Below are positions 6,113 to 12,433 of a DNA stretch of 12,641 bases, piece after piece. The DNA lies in assembly GCA_964371725.1 (NCBI GenBank), contig CAYJNQ010000045.1, forward strand, positions 1 to 12,641, given 5' to 3'. The first letter of the stretch is position 1, and each line of letters begins with the position of its first letter. This stretch comes from JAAYCI01 sp964371725 (GTDB lineage Bacteria; Bacillota; Clostridia; Oscillospirales; Ruminococcaceae). The notes below the pieces were generated by a model, which was not told the origin of the DNA, made no database searches, and saw only the letters and a list, made by a program, of their open reading frames with translations. The translations under genes were made by a program, and so were the position numbers.

Positions 6113-6930
6113 CGCAGCCCCTGTATCCATGGATACAACCAAACGGTTGATGCAATCATTGAAAAATACACAAGGCTAAACACCGTGAGACCAACATCTT
6201 TTGCCCCAATATGCAATTTCCGCAACCTTGTTCTGCCCTCTCCACCTCGATAGCAGCGACATTCCATGGCCAAGGCCAATTCGTCTGCACGGCGAAAAGC
6301 CGAGAGGAACAGCGGAATGAGAACCGGAACCAATGCCTTTACACGCTGAAGTAGATTGCCCGTGTCTAAATCTGCTCCACGTGCTTTTTGTGCATTCATG
6401 ATTTTGTCGGTCTCATCAATCAATGTGGGAACAAAACGCAGGGCGATGGTCATCATCATGGCAAGCTCGTGGGCGGGAAATTTGAACCTTGCCAGCGGGC
6501 TAAGCAAGCGCTCGATGGCATCGGTAAGCACGATGGGGCTGGTGGTGTAGGTGAGTAGACTCGTGCCCAAAATCAAAGCCAGAATGCGCACGGCCAAAAG
6601 AATGGCATAACGAATGCCTTCATCGGTAATGGTAAACACCCACACCTGCAAAACGGTCTCACCCGGCAAAAAAAACAGGTTTAACACGGCGGTAAACAAA
6701 ACAATGGGCAAAAGCGGCTTGATGCTTTTCCAAATCATGCGCAAGGGAATTTTGGCCGCCGTGTAGCACAAAAGCAGGAACAATAAGCTAAGCGCAATAC
6801 CAAGTGGGTTCGTACCCACAAACAGAATGATGATGTATGCGATGGTGAGCACCAGTTTTAAACGTGGATCCAACTGATGCAAGGCAGAGTGCCCGGGCAA
6901 ATGCTGGCCAATGGTGATATCACGAAGCAT
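6109..6930 (-). CDS. ecfT: ECF transporter transmembrane subunit EcfT
   Basis: 273-residue membrane scaffold that couples the EcfA1/EcfA2 ATPases to interchangeable substrate-binding S-components. Hydrophobic helices lie at about 24-58 (two), 67-88, 107-128 and 246-266. The cytosolic coupling region carries ARG at 183-185 (QKARGADLD). A second Arg motif, MECRCYRGGEGRT (around 222-233), occupies the usual site of A-R-G and has Cys in place of Ala and Gly. The open frame begins seven codons earlier. The ATG at 6930 is chosen because AAAAAGGGGG lies six bases upstream and because family members start near MLRDITIGQ. It overlaps the ecfA2 end by 11 bases and its own stop overlaps the truA start. 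No S-component gene is nearby, so it probably serves several S-components encoded elsewhere. Confidence 0.93.
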   Translation of the reverse strand: MLRDITIGQHLPGHSALHQLDPRLKLVLTIAYIIILFVGTNPLGIALSLLFLLLCYTAAKIPLRMIWKSIKPLLPIVLFTAVLNLFFLPGETVLQVWVFTITDEGIRYAILLAVRILALILGTSLLTYTTSPIVLTDAIERLLSPLARFKFPAHELAMMMTIALRFVPTLIDETDKIMNAQKARGADLDTGNLLQRVKALVPVLIPLFLSAFRRADELALAMECRCYRGGEGRTRLRKLHIGAKDVGLTVFSLVYFSMIASTVWLYPWIQGLR

Positions 6931-7792
6931 GTGAATCCCCCTTTTTGGCATAGGCTAAAATGGTTTGTGCGGCATACGACACTGTATACACATTGGTGTC
7001 GATGGCAAGCCCCAGCTCACGCAAGCGCAAAAACACCTGGGTTATCTGTGGAACAGAAAGCCCCATGTCCAACAATTCCTGTGCGCGGGCAAACACGTTT
7101 TGGGTGGTGTCGTACAGGGCGATCCCTCCATTTTGTAAAACCAGCACACGGTTTGCATATTTGGCAACATCTTCCATGCTGTGGCTCACCAGAATCACAC
7201 TTGTATCGGTTTTGCGATGATAGTCTTTGATTTGTTCCAAAATGGTGTCGCGGCCCACCGGATCTAGACCCGCTGCCGGCTCATCCAAAACCAACAGTTT
7301 CGGCCGCATGGCAATCACGCCGGCAATGGCCACACGCCGCTTTTGCCCACCACTGAGCTCGAACGGGCTTTTTTTCAACACGTCCTTTGGCAGGCCACAA
7401 AAGTTGGCTGCCATCTGCACGCGCTCGTTTATTTCCTCTTCTCCAAGACCCATGTTGCGTGGCCCGTAGGCAATGTCTTTTTCTACGCTCTCTTCAAAAA
7501 GCTGATATTCGGGATATTGAAACACAAGCCCCGTAAGAAAGCGAAAGGCTTTCATATTTTTCTTTTCCTGCCAAAGGTCATGTCCATCGATGAATATTTT
7601 ACCGCTGCTTGGCTTAAGCAGGCCGTTAAAATGTGTAATCAAAGTGCTTTTTCCGCATCCGGTGGGGCCGATTACACCCAAAAACTCGCCCGCCGCCAGC
7701 TCAAAGTTGATGTCCTCAATGGCCACCGTCTCATCGGGCAATCCCTCGTTGTACACATAGCGCAGCGCCTCACAACGCACGATGGGTGTCAT
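6920..7792 (-). CDS. ecfA2: ECF transporter ATPase EcfA2
   Basis: 290-residue ABC ATPase, one half of the asymmetric ATPase pair that drives ECF-type vitamin or metal uptake at the inner face of the membrane. Visible motifs: Walker A GPTGCGKST at 42-50, Q-loop in VFQYPEYQLF (Gln92), signature LSGGQ at 146-150, Walker B LLVLDE at 166-171, D-loop AGLD and His204 in VSHSMED. The FQYPEYQLFEESVEKDIAYGPRN stretch is characteristic of EcfA2 rather than EcfA1. A GTG at 7801 is in frame, but its Shine-Dalgarno directly abuts it. The ATG at 7792 has AAAGGGGG eight bases upstream and is chosen. It overlaps the ecfA1 end by 23 bases, suggesting coupled translation and matched subunit amounts. Confidence 0.94.
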   Translation of the reverse strand: MTPIVRCEALRYVYNEGLPDETVAIEDINFELAAGEFLGVIGPTGCGKSTLITHFNGLLKPSSGKIFIDGHDLWQEKKNMKAFRFLTGLVFQYPEYQLFEESVEKDIAYGPRNMGLGEEEINERVQMAANFCGLPKDVLKKSPFELSGGQKRRVAIAGVIAMRPKLLVLDEPAAGLDPVGRDTILEQIKDYHRKTDTSVILVSHSMEDVAKYANRVLVLQNGGIALYDTTQNVFARAQELLDMGLSVPQITQVFLRLRELGLAIDTNVYTVSYAAQTILAYAKKGDSHAS

Positions 7793-8669
7793 CCCCCTCA
7801 CCCCCTTTCAAGTTGCCTTCCTTTGTAAGCGTGTTGTATAAAATGCGGGCACACTCCTCAGCTGTGATGACACCCTTGGGCAACGGTAAGCCAAGGTCGG
7901 TTAGCAGCTCAAACAGCTCTGCCGTTTGTGGAACATCCAAATGGAGGCGGCGCAACTCTTCTTCACGGCTGAACACCTCTTTCGGTGTGCCAAAAAACGC
8001 CACCTTGCCCTCTTCCATCACCAGAACACGGTCGGCCAGGGCCGCCTCCTCCATGTAGTGTGTGATGTGCACCACTGTAATGCCTTTTTCACGGTTGAGT
8101 TTTTGTACCGTGCGCATGATTTTTTCACGCCCGCGCGGGTCCAGCATAGCCGTTGCCTCGTCTAGCACCAGTACATCCGGGTTCATGGCCAACACACCGG
8201 CAATGGCAACACGCTGTTTTTGCCCGCCGCTTAATTTATGTGGTTGCCTTTCTCGATACTTGTAAATATCCGTGGCCTGCATGGCTTCTTCAATGCGCTG
8301 CTGCATCTCCTCTTGTGGAACACCCAAATTTTCCAGGGCAAACGCCACGTCCTCTTCCACCACAGTGGCCACAATTTGGTTGTCCGGGTTTTGAAAAACC
8401 ATGCCTACTTTTTGGCGAATTGTGTAAAGGTTGTCAGCTTCACTTGTGTTAAACCCCTCCACCCATACAGACCCACGTGTGGGCTCCAAAATGGCATTTA
8501 GCTGTTTCGCCAAGGTGCTTTTTCCACATCCGTTTGCACCTAAAACCACCAAAAACTCACCCTTCTCCACCAAAAGGTCAATCCCATCCACCACAAAAGG
8601 GCCACCCTCATGATATTGAAACGCAAGTTTCTGTGTTTCTATGATATACTCATTGTTGTTTTTCTTCAT
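7770..8669 (-). CDS. ecfA1: ECF transporter ATPase EcfA1
   Basis: 299-residue ABC ATPase partner of EcfA2. Motifs: Walker A GANGCGKST at 44-52, Q-loop in VFQNPDNQIV (Gln93), signature LSGGQ at 146-150, Walker B VLVLDE at 166-171 followed by ATAMLDPRGR, and His204 in HITHYMEE. The NPDNQIVATVVEEDVAF sequence is typical of EcfA1. The ATG at 8669 has AGGA about eight bases upstream (TAGGAAATATAATG). It lies 39 bases after the methyltransferase stop with no terminator between, so both may share a transcript. It is the first gene of the ecfA1-ecfA2-ecfT-truA block, an arrangement widely conserved in Firmicutes. Confidence 0.94.
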   Translation of the reverse strand: MKKNNNEYIIETQKLAFQYHEGGPFVVDGIDLLVEKGEFLVVLGANGCGKSTLAKQLNAILEPTRGSVWVEGFNTSEADNLYTIRQKVGMVFQNPDNQIVATVVEEDVAFALENLGVPQEEMQQRIEEAMQATDIYKYRERQPHKLSGGQKQRVAIAGVLAMNPDVLVLDEATAMLDPRGREKIMRTVQKLNREKGITVVHITHYMEEAALADRVLVMEEGKVAFFGTPKEVFSREEELRRLHLDVPQTAELFELLTDLGLPLPKGVITAEECARILYNTLTKEGNLKGGEGDDTHRAL

Positions 8670-8708
8670 TATATTTCCTATTTAATGATGTTATTCCAAA
8701 ATCGCCGC

Positions 8709-9569
8709 CTATCTGCACCAAAGGGCCGTTGCCCCACAGGGCAATACCCCACCGGTTTCCAGAGGCAGCCCCACTTCCTCGCTTTGTACCTGCCCACCAA
8801 AACGTGGCGGCAATAGCGTACCAAGCATATAGCCCATCACACCGGGGGCAAGGCCGGCCGTGTAACTGTTCAACGCCATGAACAGTGCGTCTTCGCTGAG
8901 CACGTGGCTACACAATTGCAAAAGCGGCCAAAGCTTTTCCTCAAGCTTCCACACCTCACCGCCGGGTCCACGCCCGTAGCTGGGTGGGTCTAAAATAACG
9001 GCATCATAGCGTTTTTCACGGCGAATTTCGCGGGCTACAAATTTTTCGCAGTCATCCACAATCCAGCGAATTGGCTTATTTTCTAAGTGGCTGGCCGCGG
9101 CATTTTCTCGTGCCCAATTCACCATGCCGCGGCTGGCATCCACATGCGTAACGGCGGCGCCGGCAGCGGCACAGGCCAAGGTAGCGCCCCCGGTGTAGGC
9201 AAACAGGTTGAGAACTTTGACAGGTTTTTCTGCTTTACAGATGAGCTCTTTGTATATCTCCCAGTTCACGGCTTGTTCCGGAAAAACACCTGTGTGCTTA
9301 AACCCTGTGGGGCTGATAACAAAACTGAGCTCTTTATAAGAAAGCTGCCACTTTTGTGGGAATTTTCGGTACAACTGCCAGCGCCCACCGCCCTGCTTGC
9401 TTCTTTGGTAAAGGGCGTCCACTTTACTCCACGCCGGGTGTTGTTTTTCTGTTTGCCAAATCACCTGCGGGTCCGGCCGTTGCAACACAATCTTACCCCA
9501 GCGCTCCAGCCGGTCTCCGTCACTCGCATCCAACAGGCGATAGTCAACCCAATCGCTTGCTACCCGCAT
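8709..9569 (-). CDS. Class I SAM-dependent methyltransferase, RlmI-like
   Basis: 286 residues from the chosen ATG. It has a Rossmann methyltransferase core: SAM-binding motif I VLNLFAYTGGAT at about 119-130, acidic end of strand two HVDAS at about 142-146, a VDDCEKF segment near 171-177, and catalytic motif IV DPPSYGRG at 194-201. The FKHTGVFPEQAVNW element (about 90-103) just before the core is characteristic of the RlmI/COG1092 group, which modifies 23S rRNA. The N-terminal part (RLERWGKIVLQRPDPQVIW) differs from the PUA domain of RlmI, so the substrate is unknown; RNA is most likely. An upstream ATG at 9602 has no ribosome binding site, while the ATG at 9569 follows GGAGG by about seven bases. 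It sits between ruvB and ecfA1 with no obvious functional link to either. Confidence 0.85.
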   Translation of the reverse strand: MRVASDWVDYRLLDASDGDRLERWGKIVLQRPDPQVIWQTEKQHPAWSKVDALYQRSKQGGGRWQLYRKFPQKWQLSYKELSFVISPTGFKHTGVFPEQAVNWEIYKELICKAEKPVKVLNLFAYTGGATLACAAAGAAVTHVDASRGMVNWARENAAASHLENKPIRWIVDDCEKFVAREIRREKRYDAVILDPPSYGRGPGGEVWKLEEKLWPLLQLCSHVLSEDALFMALNSYTAGLAPGVMGYMLGTLLPPRFGGQVQSEEVGLPLETGGVLPCGATALWCR

Positions 9570-9642
9570 TGTTGCGCCTCCATTCTTCTTTGTCTTATCC
9601 ATGTGTTTTATTGAATATCCGCTTCGTTTTCTGTTTCATTTT

Positions 9643-9669
9643 TAGTATATACTATATGAAATTATACTA
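9643..9669 (-). promoter_or_regulatory. AT-rich palindromic region with possible -10 boxes upstream of the methyltransferase
   Basis: The 97-base gap between ruvB and the methyltransferase frame holds a perfect 12-bp palindrome TAGTATATACTA (9643-9654) and a further TATACTA (9663-9669). On the minus strand this includes a perfect TATAAT (9661-9666), but the -35 expected 17 bases upstream is poor (CTACTT). It may be a weak or activator-dependent promoter, or an operator. No terminator for ruvB is visible. Confidence 0.35.
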
Positions 9670-9699
9670 TGTGTTTGTTGTTTAAGTAGGTTCACACGC

Positions 9700-10776
9700 T
9701 CATTCTCCCTGCAACCATTCCTCGAGGGTACGCTGTGTGGCAGGCTCCTCAGGCAGTGATAGAGAAAGGTGGCGATAGGCCATGTGCGTTACACAGCGCC
9801 CCCGCGCCGTGCGTTTGAGCAAGCCTTTCTGCATCAGATAGGGCTCGCACACATCCTCCAAGGTTACCGCTTCCTCGCCCAAAGTGGCGGCCAGGGTTTC
9901 CAGGCCCACAGGCCCCCCCTCATACAATTCGATGATGGCGCGCAAAAGGCGCCTATCAAGCTCATCCAAGCCACTGTCGTCAATCTCCATACGCTCCATG
10001 GCAAACTGAGCCAGCCGTGCGTCGATTACACCCTCGCCGTGCACCATGGCAAAATCGCGCACGCGCTTCAATAGACGGTTGGCCACACGCGGCGTGCCTC
10101 TGCTACGTAGGGCGATGATCTCTGCACCGCTTTGCACGCATGCCATTTCCAAAATATCGGCCGACCGACACACAATGTTTTGAATTTCCTCGGGGCTGTA
10201 TAGCTCTAATTTCAGCACCACACCGAAGCGGTCTCGCAATGGGCCGGACAGTTGGCCGGCCCTTGTAGTGGCCCCCACGAGCGTGAAACGAGGAAGCTCA
10301 ATGCGCACCGACTGTGCACTGGGGCCCTTGCCAATCAAAATATCAAGGGCAAAATCTTCGAGTGCCGGATACAATACCTCCTCCACCTGGCGGGAAAGGC
10401 GGTGGATTTCATCGATAAAGAGCACATCTCCCTCTTGCAAGTTGGTAAGCAAAGCGGCAAGGTCGCCCGGTTTTTCGATGGCAGGGCCGGAGGTGATGCG
10501 AAATTGTACACCCATTTCATGCGCCACAATTCCGGCCAGCGTGGTTTTGCCAAGGCCGGGCGGGCCATATAAGAGCAGATGATCCAGGGCTTCGCCGCGC
10601 ATTTTGGCTGCCTTGAGATACACGGTTAAATTTTCTTTGGCTTTTTCTTGCCCGATGTATTCGGAAAGTTTCTGAGGACGAAGATTTTGCTCGCCCTCAA
10701 AATCTTCGTGCACCATTTCGGGGGATACGAGCCGCTCGGACATTTGTGGCTCTTGGGCAGAAGGTTCTATGGCCAA
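9700..10776 (-). CDS. ruvB: Holliday junction branch migration ATPase RuvB
   Basis: 358-residue AAA+ motor that forms hexameric rings on either side of RuvA and pumps DNA to move Holliday junctions during recombinational repair. The N-terminal RP(x)LSEYIGQEKAKENL segment is characteristic. Walker A GPPGLGKT is at 71-78, Walker B DVLFIDEIH at 117-125, sensor 1 GATTRAG at 168-174 and the arginine-finger motif RDRFG at 181-185. The C-terminal winged-helix domain contains GGPVGLETLAATLGEE and EPYLMQKGLLKRTARGR. The start is TTG at 10776, preceded by a perfect AAAGGAGG at seven bases; the in-frame ATG 11 codons later lacks such a site. Its start lies 31 bases after ruvA, in the ruvC-ruvA-ruvB operon. 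Length is normal. Confidence 0.97.
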   Translation of the reverse strand: MAIEPSAQEPQMSERLVSPEMVHEDFEGEQNLRPQKLSEYIGQEKAKENLTVYLKAAKMRGEALDHLLLYGPPGLGKTTLAGIVAHEMGVQFRITSGPAIEKPGDLAALLTNLQEGDVLFIDEIHRLSRQVEEVLYPALEDFALDILIGKGPSAQSVRIELPRFTLVGATTRAGQLSGPLRDRFGVVLKLELYSPEEIQNIVCRSADILEMACVQSGAEIIALRSRGTPRVANRLLKRVRDFAMVHGEGVIDARLAQFAMERMEIDDSGLDELDRRLLRAIIELYEGGPVGLETLAATLGEEAVTLEDVCEPYLMQKGLLKRTARGRCVTHMAYRHLSLSLPEEPATQRTLEEWLQGE

Positions 10777-10807
10777 TGGGATTCCTCCTTTTGCTTATGA
10801 ACAGGTT

Positions 10808-11413
10808 CTAGCTTTTGCCCATGCTGCGCAAAGCCAAACGAATGATTTCGGTAAGGGGTAAAGCCGCGTCAATGCCGGCCACGGCAAGCGCCGCCTCGCT
10901 TTGGGAGTACCCAAGGCTCACCAAAGCCGCAACCGCTTTGGCGCTTTGGTCGCCCCCTTGCGGGCTCGCGGTGTGTTGTACATCATCAAGCGATACGCCG
11001 CCCGGCTGGAAAGCCAAAAGCTTGTCTTTTAGCTCCAAAACAATGCGCTGTGCAAGTTTTGGCCCCACACCATTTGCGGCTGTAAGCGTTTTGTGGTCTC
11101 CCGTGGCCACTGCCAGAGAAACTTTTTCCGGTGAAAGCGCCGATAAAATGGCCAAGGCGGCTTTTGGCCCCACACCACTCACACCCACAAGCATCAAAAA
11201 CATACCACGTTCACCACTGTTTGCAAAACCATAGAGGCTTATGTCGTTTTCACTGAGGTGCAAACTGGTGTATAGTGTAGCGTTGTCGCCCACAGCCGGC
11301 AAAGCACCGAGCGCTGCGGCCGACACCGTAACCAAGTAACCCACCCCGGCGCACTCAATCACGGTTTCCGAAGGGCCTTTTTCCGAAAGGGTTCCGCTTA
11401 AAGAATAAATCAT
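10808..11413 (-). CDS. ruvA: Holliday junction-binding protein RuvA
   Basis: 201-residue protein that tetramerises on four-way DNA junctions and loads RuvB. It begins MIYSLSGTLSEKGPSETVIECAGVGYLV, the typical OB-fold domain I (about 1-63). Domain II follows with two helix-hairpin-helix motifs, VSGVGPKAALAIL (about 78-90) and ANGVGPKLAQRIVLELKDKL (about 113-132). After a flexible linker, domain III (about 155-201), which contacts RuvB, contains AKAVAALVSLGYSQSEAALAV. The ATG at 11413 is preceded by GGGTGG about seven bases away. It follows ruvC by 38 bases. Length is normal and all domains are intact. Confidence 0.97.
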   Translation of the reverse strand: MIYSLSGTLSEKGPSETVIECAGVGYLVTVSAAALGALPAVGDNATLYTSLHLSENDISLYGFANSGERGMFLMLVGVSGVGPKAALAILSALSPEKVSLAVATGDHKTLTAANGVGPKLAQRIVLELKDKLLAFQPGGVSLDDVQHTASPQGGDQSAKAVAALVSLGYSQSEAALAVAGIDAALPLTEIIRLALRSMGKS

Positions 11414-11451
11414 TGTGTTTCCACCCTGCCTTATATTTTGAAATCAGAGGT

Positions 11452-11973
11452 TTACTCGTACCCCTGCTGTTGACGACGTGTTCGGTGACGTCCAAGCTGT
11501 GCACTGTGTGCCGCATGCGCATGGCATACAGCAATGGCCAAAGCATCGGCGGCGTCATCCGGTTTCGGAACAGCTTTCAACTGCAAAAGACGTACTACCA
11601 TTTGCTGTATTTGATGTTTGCTTGCCTTGCCGTAGCCGGTAACACCCTGTTTCACTTGCAGGGGGGTGTATTCAAATACCGTGACATTTGCCTGCTTTGC
11701 CGCCAATAAAATCACACCACGTGCCTCGGCCACGGCAATGGCTGTTTTCTGGTTGTTTTGGTAAAATAGGGACTCAATGGCCACCACCTGCGGGCAAAAC
11801 GTGGCCAAAAGCTCAGTGAAATCTGAATGGATTTCTTGCAAGCGGTCGGGCATGGGGGTGTGCGCTTTCGTACTTACAACACCAAATGTCACGGCTTGCA
11901 GGCCTTGCTCTGTTGCCTCCAATACACCGTAGCCCGCAAGGGCATAGCCCGGGTCTATTCCCATCACACGCAA
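11452..11973 (-). CDS. ruvC: Holliday junction resolvase RuvC
   Basis: 173-residue endonuclease that cuts Holliday junctions symmetrically. From the chosen start it reads MRVMGIDPGYALAGYGVL, the standard RuvC opening. The four catalytic acids are Asp7 (GIDPG), Glu67 (VVAIESLFY), and Asp140 and Asp143 (PDDAADALAIAVCHA). The conserved TPLQVKQGVTGYGKASKHQIQ segment is present. The frame is open eight codons further to a TTG at 11997 with no ribosome binding site. The TTG at 11973 has AAGGTGG eight bases upstream and gives the family-standard N-terminus, so it is chosen, although the ATG three codons inside cannot be excluded. It is first gene of ruvCAB and carries its own promoter. yebC, often found upstream, is absent; the divergent neighbour is an insertion sequence. 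Confidence 0.95.
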   Translation of the reverse strand: MRVMGIDPGYALAGYGVLEATEQGLQAVTFGVVSTKAHTPMPDRLQEIHSDFTELLATFCPQVVAIESLFYQNNQKTAIAVAEARGVILLAAKQANVTVFEYTPLQVKQGVTGYGKASKHQIQQMVVRLLQLKAVPKPDDAADALAIAVCHAHAAHSAQLGRHRTRRQQQGYE

Positions 11974-12017
11974 CACACCCACCACCTTATCGCACAAAGC
12001 ATCCAGTTTAATCTAAA

Positions 12018-12046
12018 ATTATACCACGAAAACTCGGTTTAAACAA
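12018..12046 (-). promoter_or_regulatory. Promoter of the ruvCAB operon
   Basis: On the minus strand TTGTTT (12041-12046), a 17-base spacer and TATAAT (12018-12023), the -10 box being extended by TG (TGGTATAAT). The predicted start is near 12011, leaving a leader of about 38 bases to the TTG start of ruvC. I find no LexA/DinR-type box (GAAC-N4-GTTC) or E. coli-type SOS box around it. Confidence 0.7.
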
Positions 12047-12112
12047 CACGCCTTTCGGTTTCTGTTTGTGTGAAATTCGGCATAGGAAACACCAGGGAGT
12101 GGATAAGTAGGC

Positions 12113-12141
12113 GTGATATTTAGCGCAAAAAGTGGTATAAT
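12113..12141 (+). promoter_or_regulatory. Possible promoter of the IS transposase
   Basis: GTGATA (12113-12118), a 17-base spacer and TATAAT (12136-12141) with a TG extension. The -10 ends only six bases before the transposase ATG (12148), so the transcript would begin at or next to the start codon and be essentially leaderless. The extended -10 is an exact inverted copy of the one in the ruvC promoter. Confidence 0.45.
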
Positions 12142-12147
12142 AAATAT

Positions 12148-12433
12148 ATGAAAACCTGTAAAATAGAAGAGGGAAAGAAGTGCCCAAGGTGTGGTCAGAG
12201 TGAGGGACAAGCCAAAAAACGGAAAGAATCGCTCGGGAACACAACGAATACTCTGTAGACACTGCAATAACACGTATACTTTAGAGCCGAAAAGAAATGC
12301 TTACGATGAAGAGACAAGAGCATTGGCACTAAAAATATATTATGCGGGAGCAAGTGGCCGAGGAGTAGGGAAAATATGGGGGATGAGCAAAGATAACGTA
12401 TATAACTGGATAAAAAAACAAAGTGAATGTTGA
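12148..12433 (+). pseudogene. IS1-family transposase N-terminal part (InsA-like), split over two frames
   Basis: An ATG at 12148 opens MKTCKIEEGKKCPRCGQSEGQAK and runs to a stop at 12256-12258. The following frame carries KNGKNRSGTQRILCRHC, ending at TGA 12431-12433. Joined, they give the usual InsA zinc finger (CPRCG ... CRHC) with KNGKNRSGTQR between the two cysteine pairs. A helix-turn-helix follows (YYAGASGRGVGKIWGMSKDNVYNWIKK). The join needs one base to be skipped within the A6 run at 12214-12219. This could be a true disabling insertion, a sequencing or assembly error, or RNA polymerase slippage. The -1 shift used by classical IS1 would not give the right frame here. No clear ribosome binding site precedes the ATG. 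Confidence 0.7.

Noticed and set aside
12214..12219. IS1-type -1 programmed frameshift at A6C
   Set aside because: The frame change needed is +1 or -2. A -1 shift at this run, or at the A7 run, does not lead to the conserved transposase sequence; at A7 it meets a stop within a few codons.
12008..12273. Two overlapping 84-codon minus-strand frames between ruvC and the IS
   Set aside because: They lie antisense to the IS zinc-finger coding region and across both promoters, have no ribosome binding site, and their composition (Phe/Tyr/Ser-rich) resembles translated AT-rich intergenic DNA.
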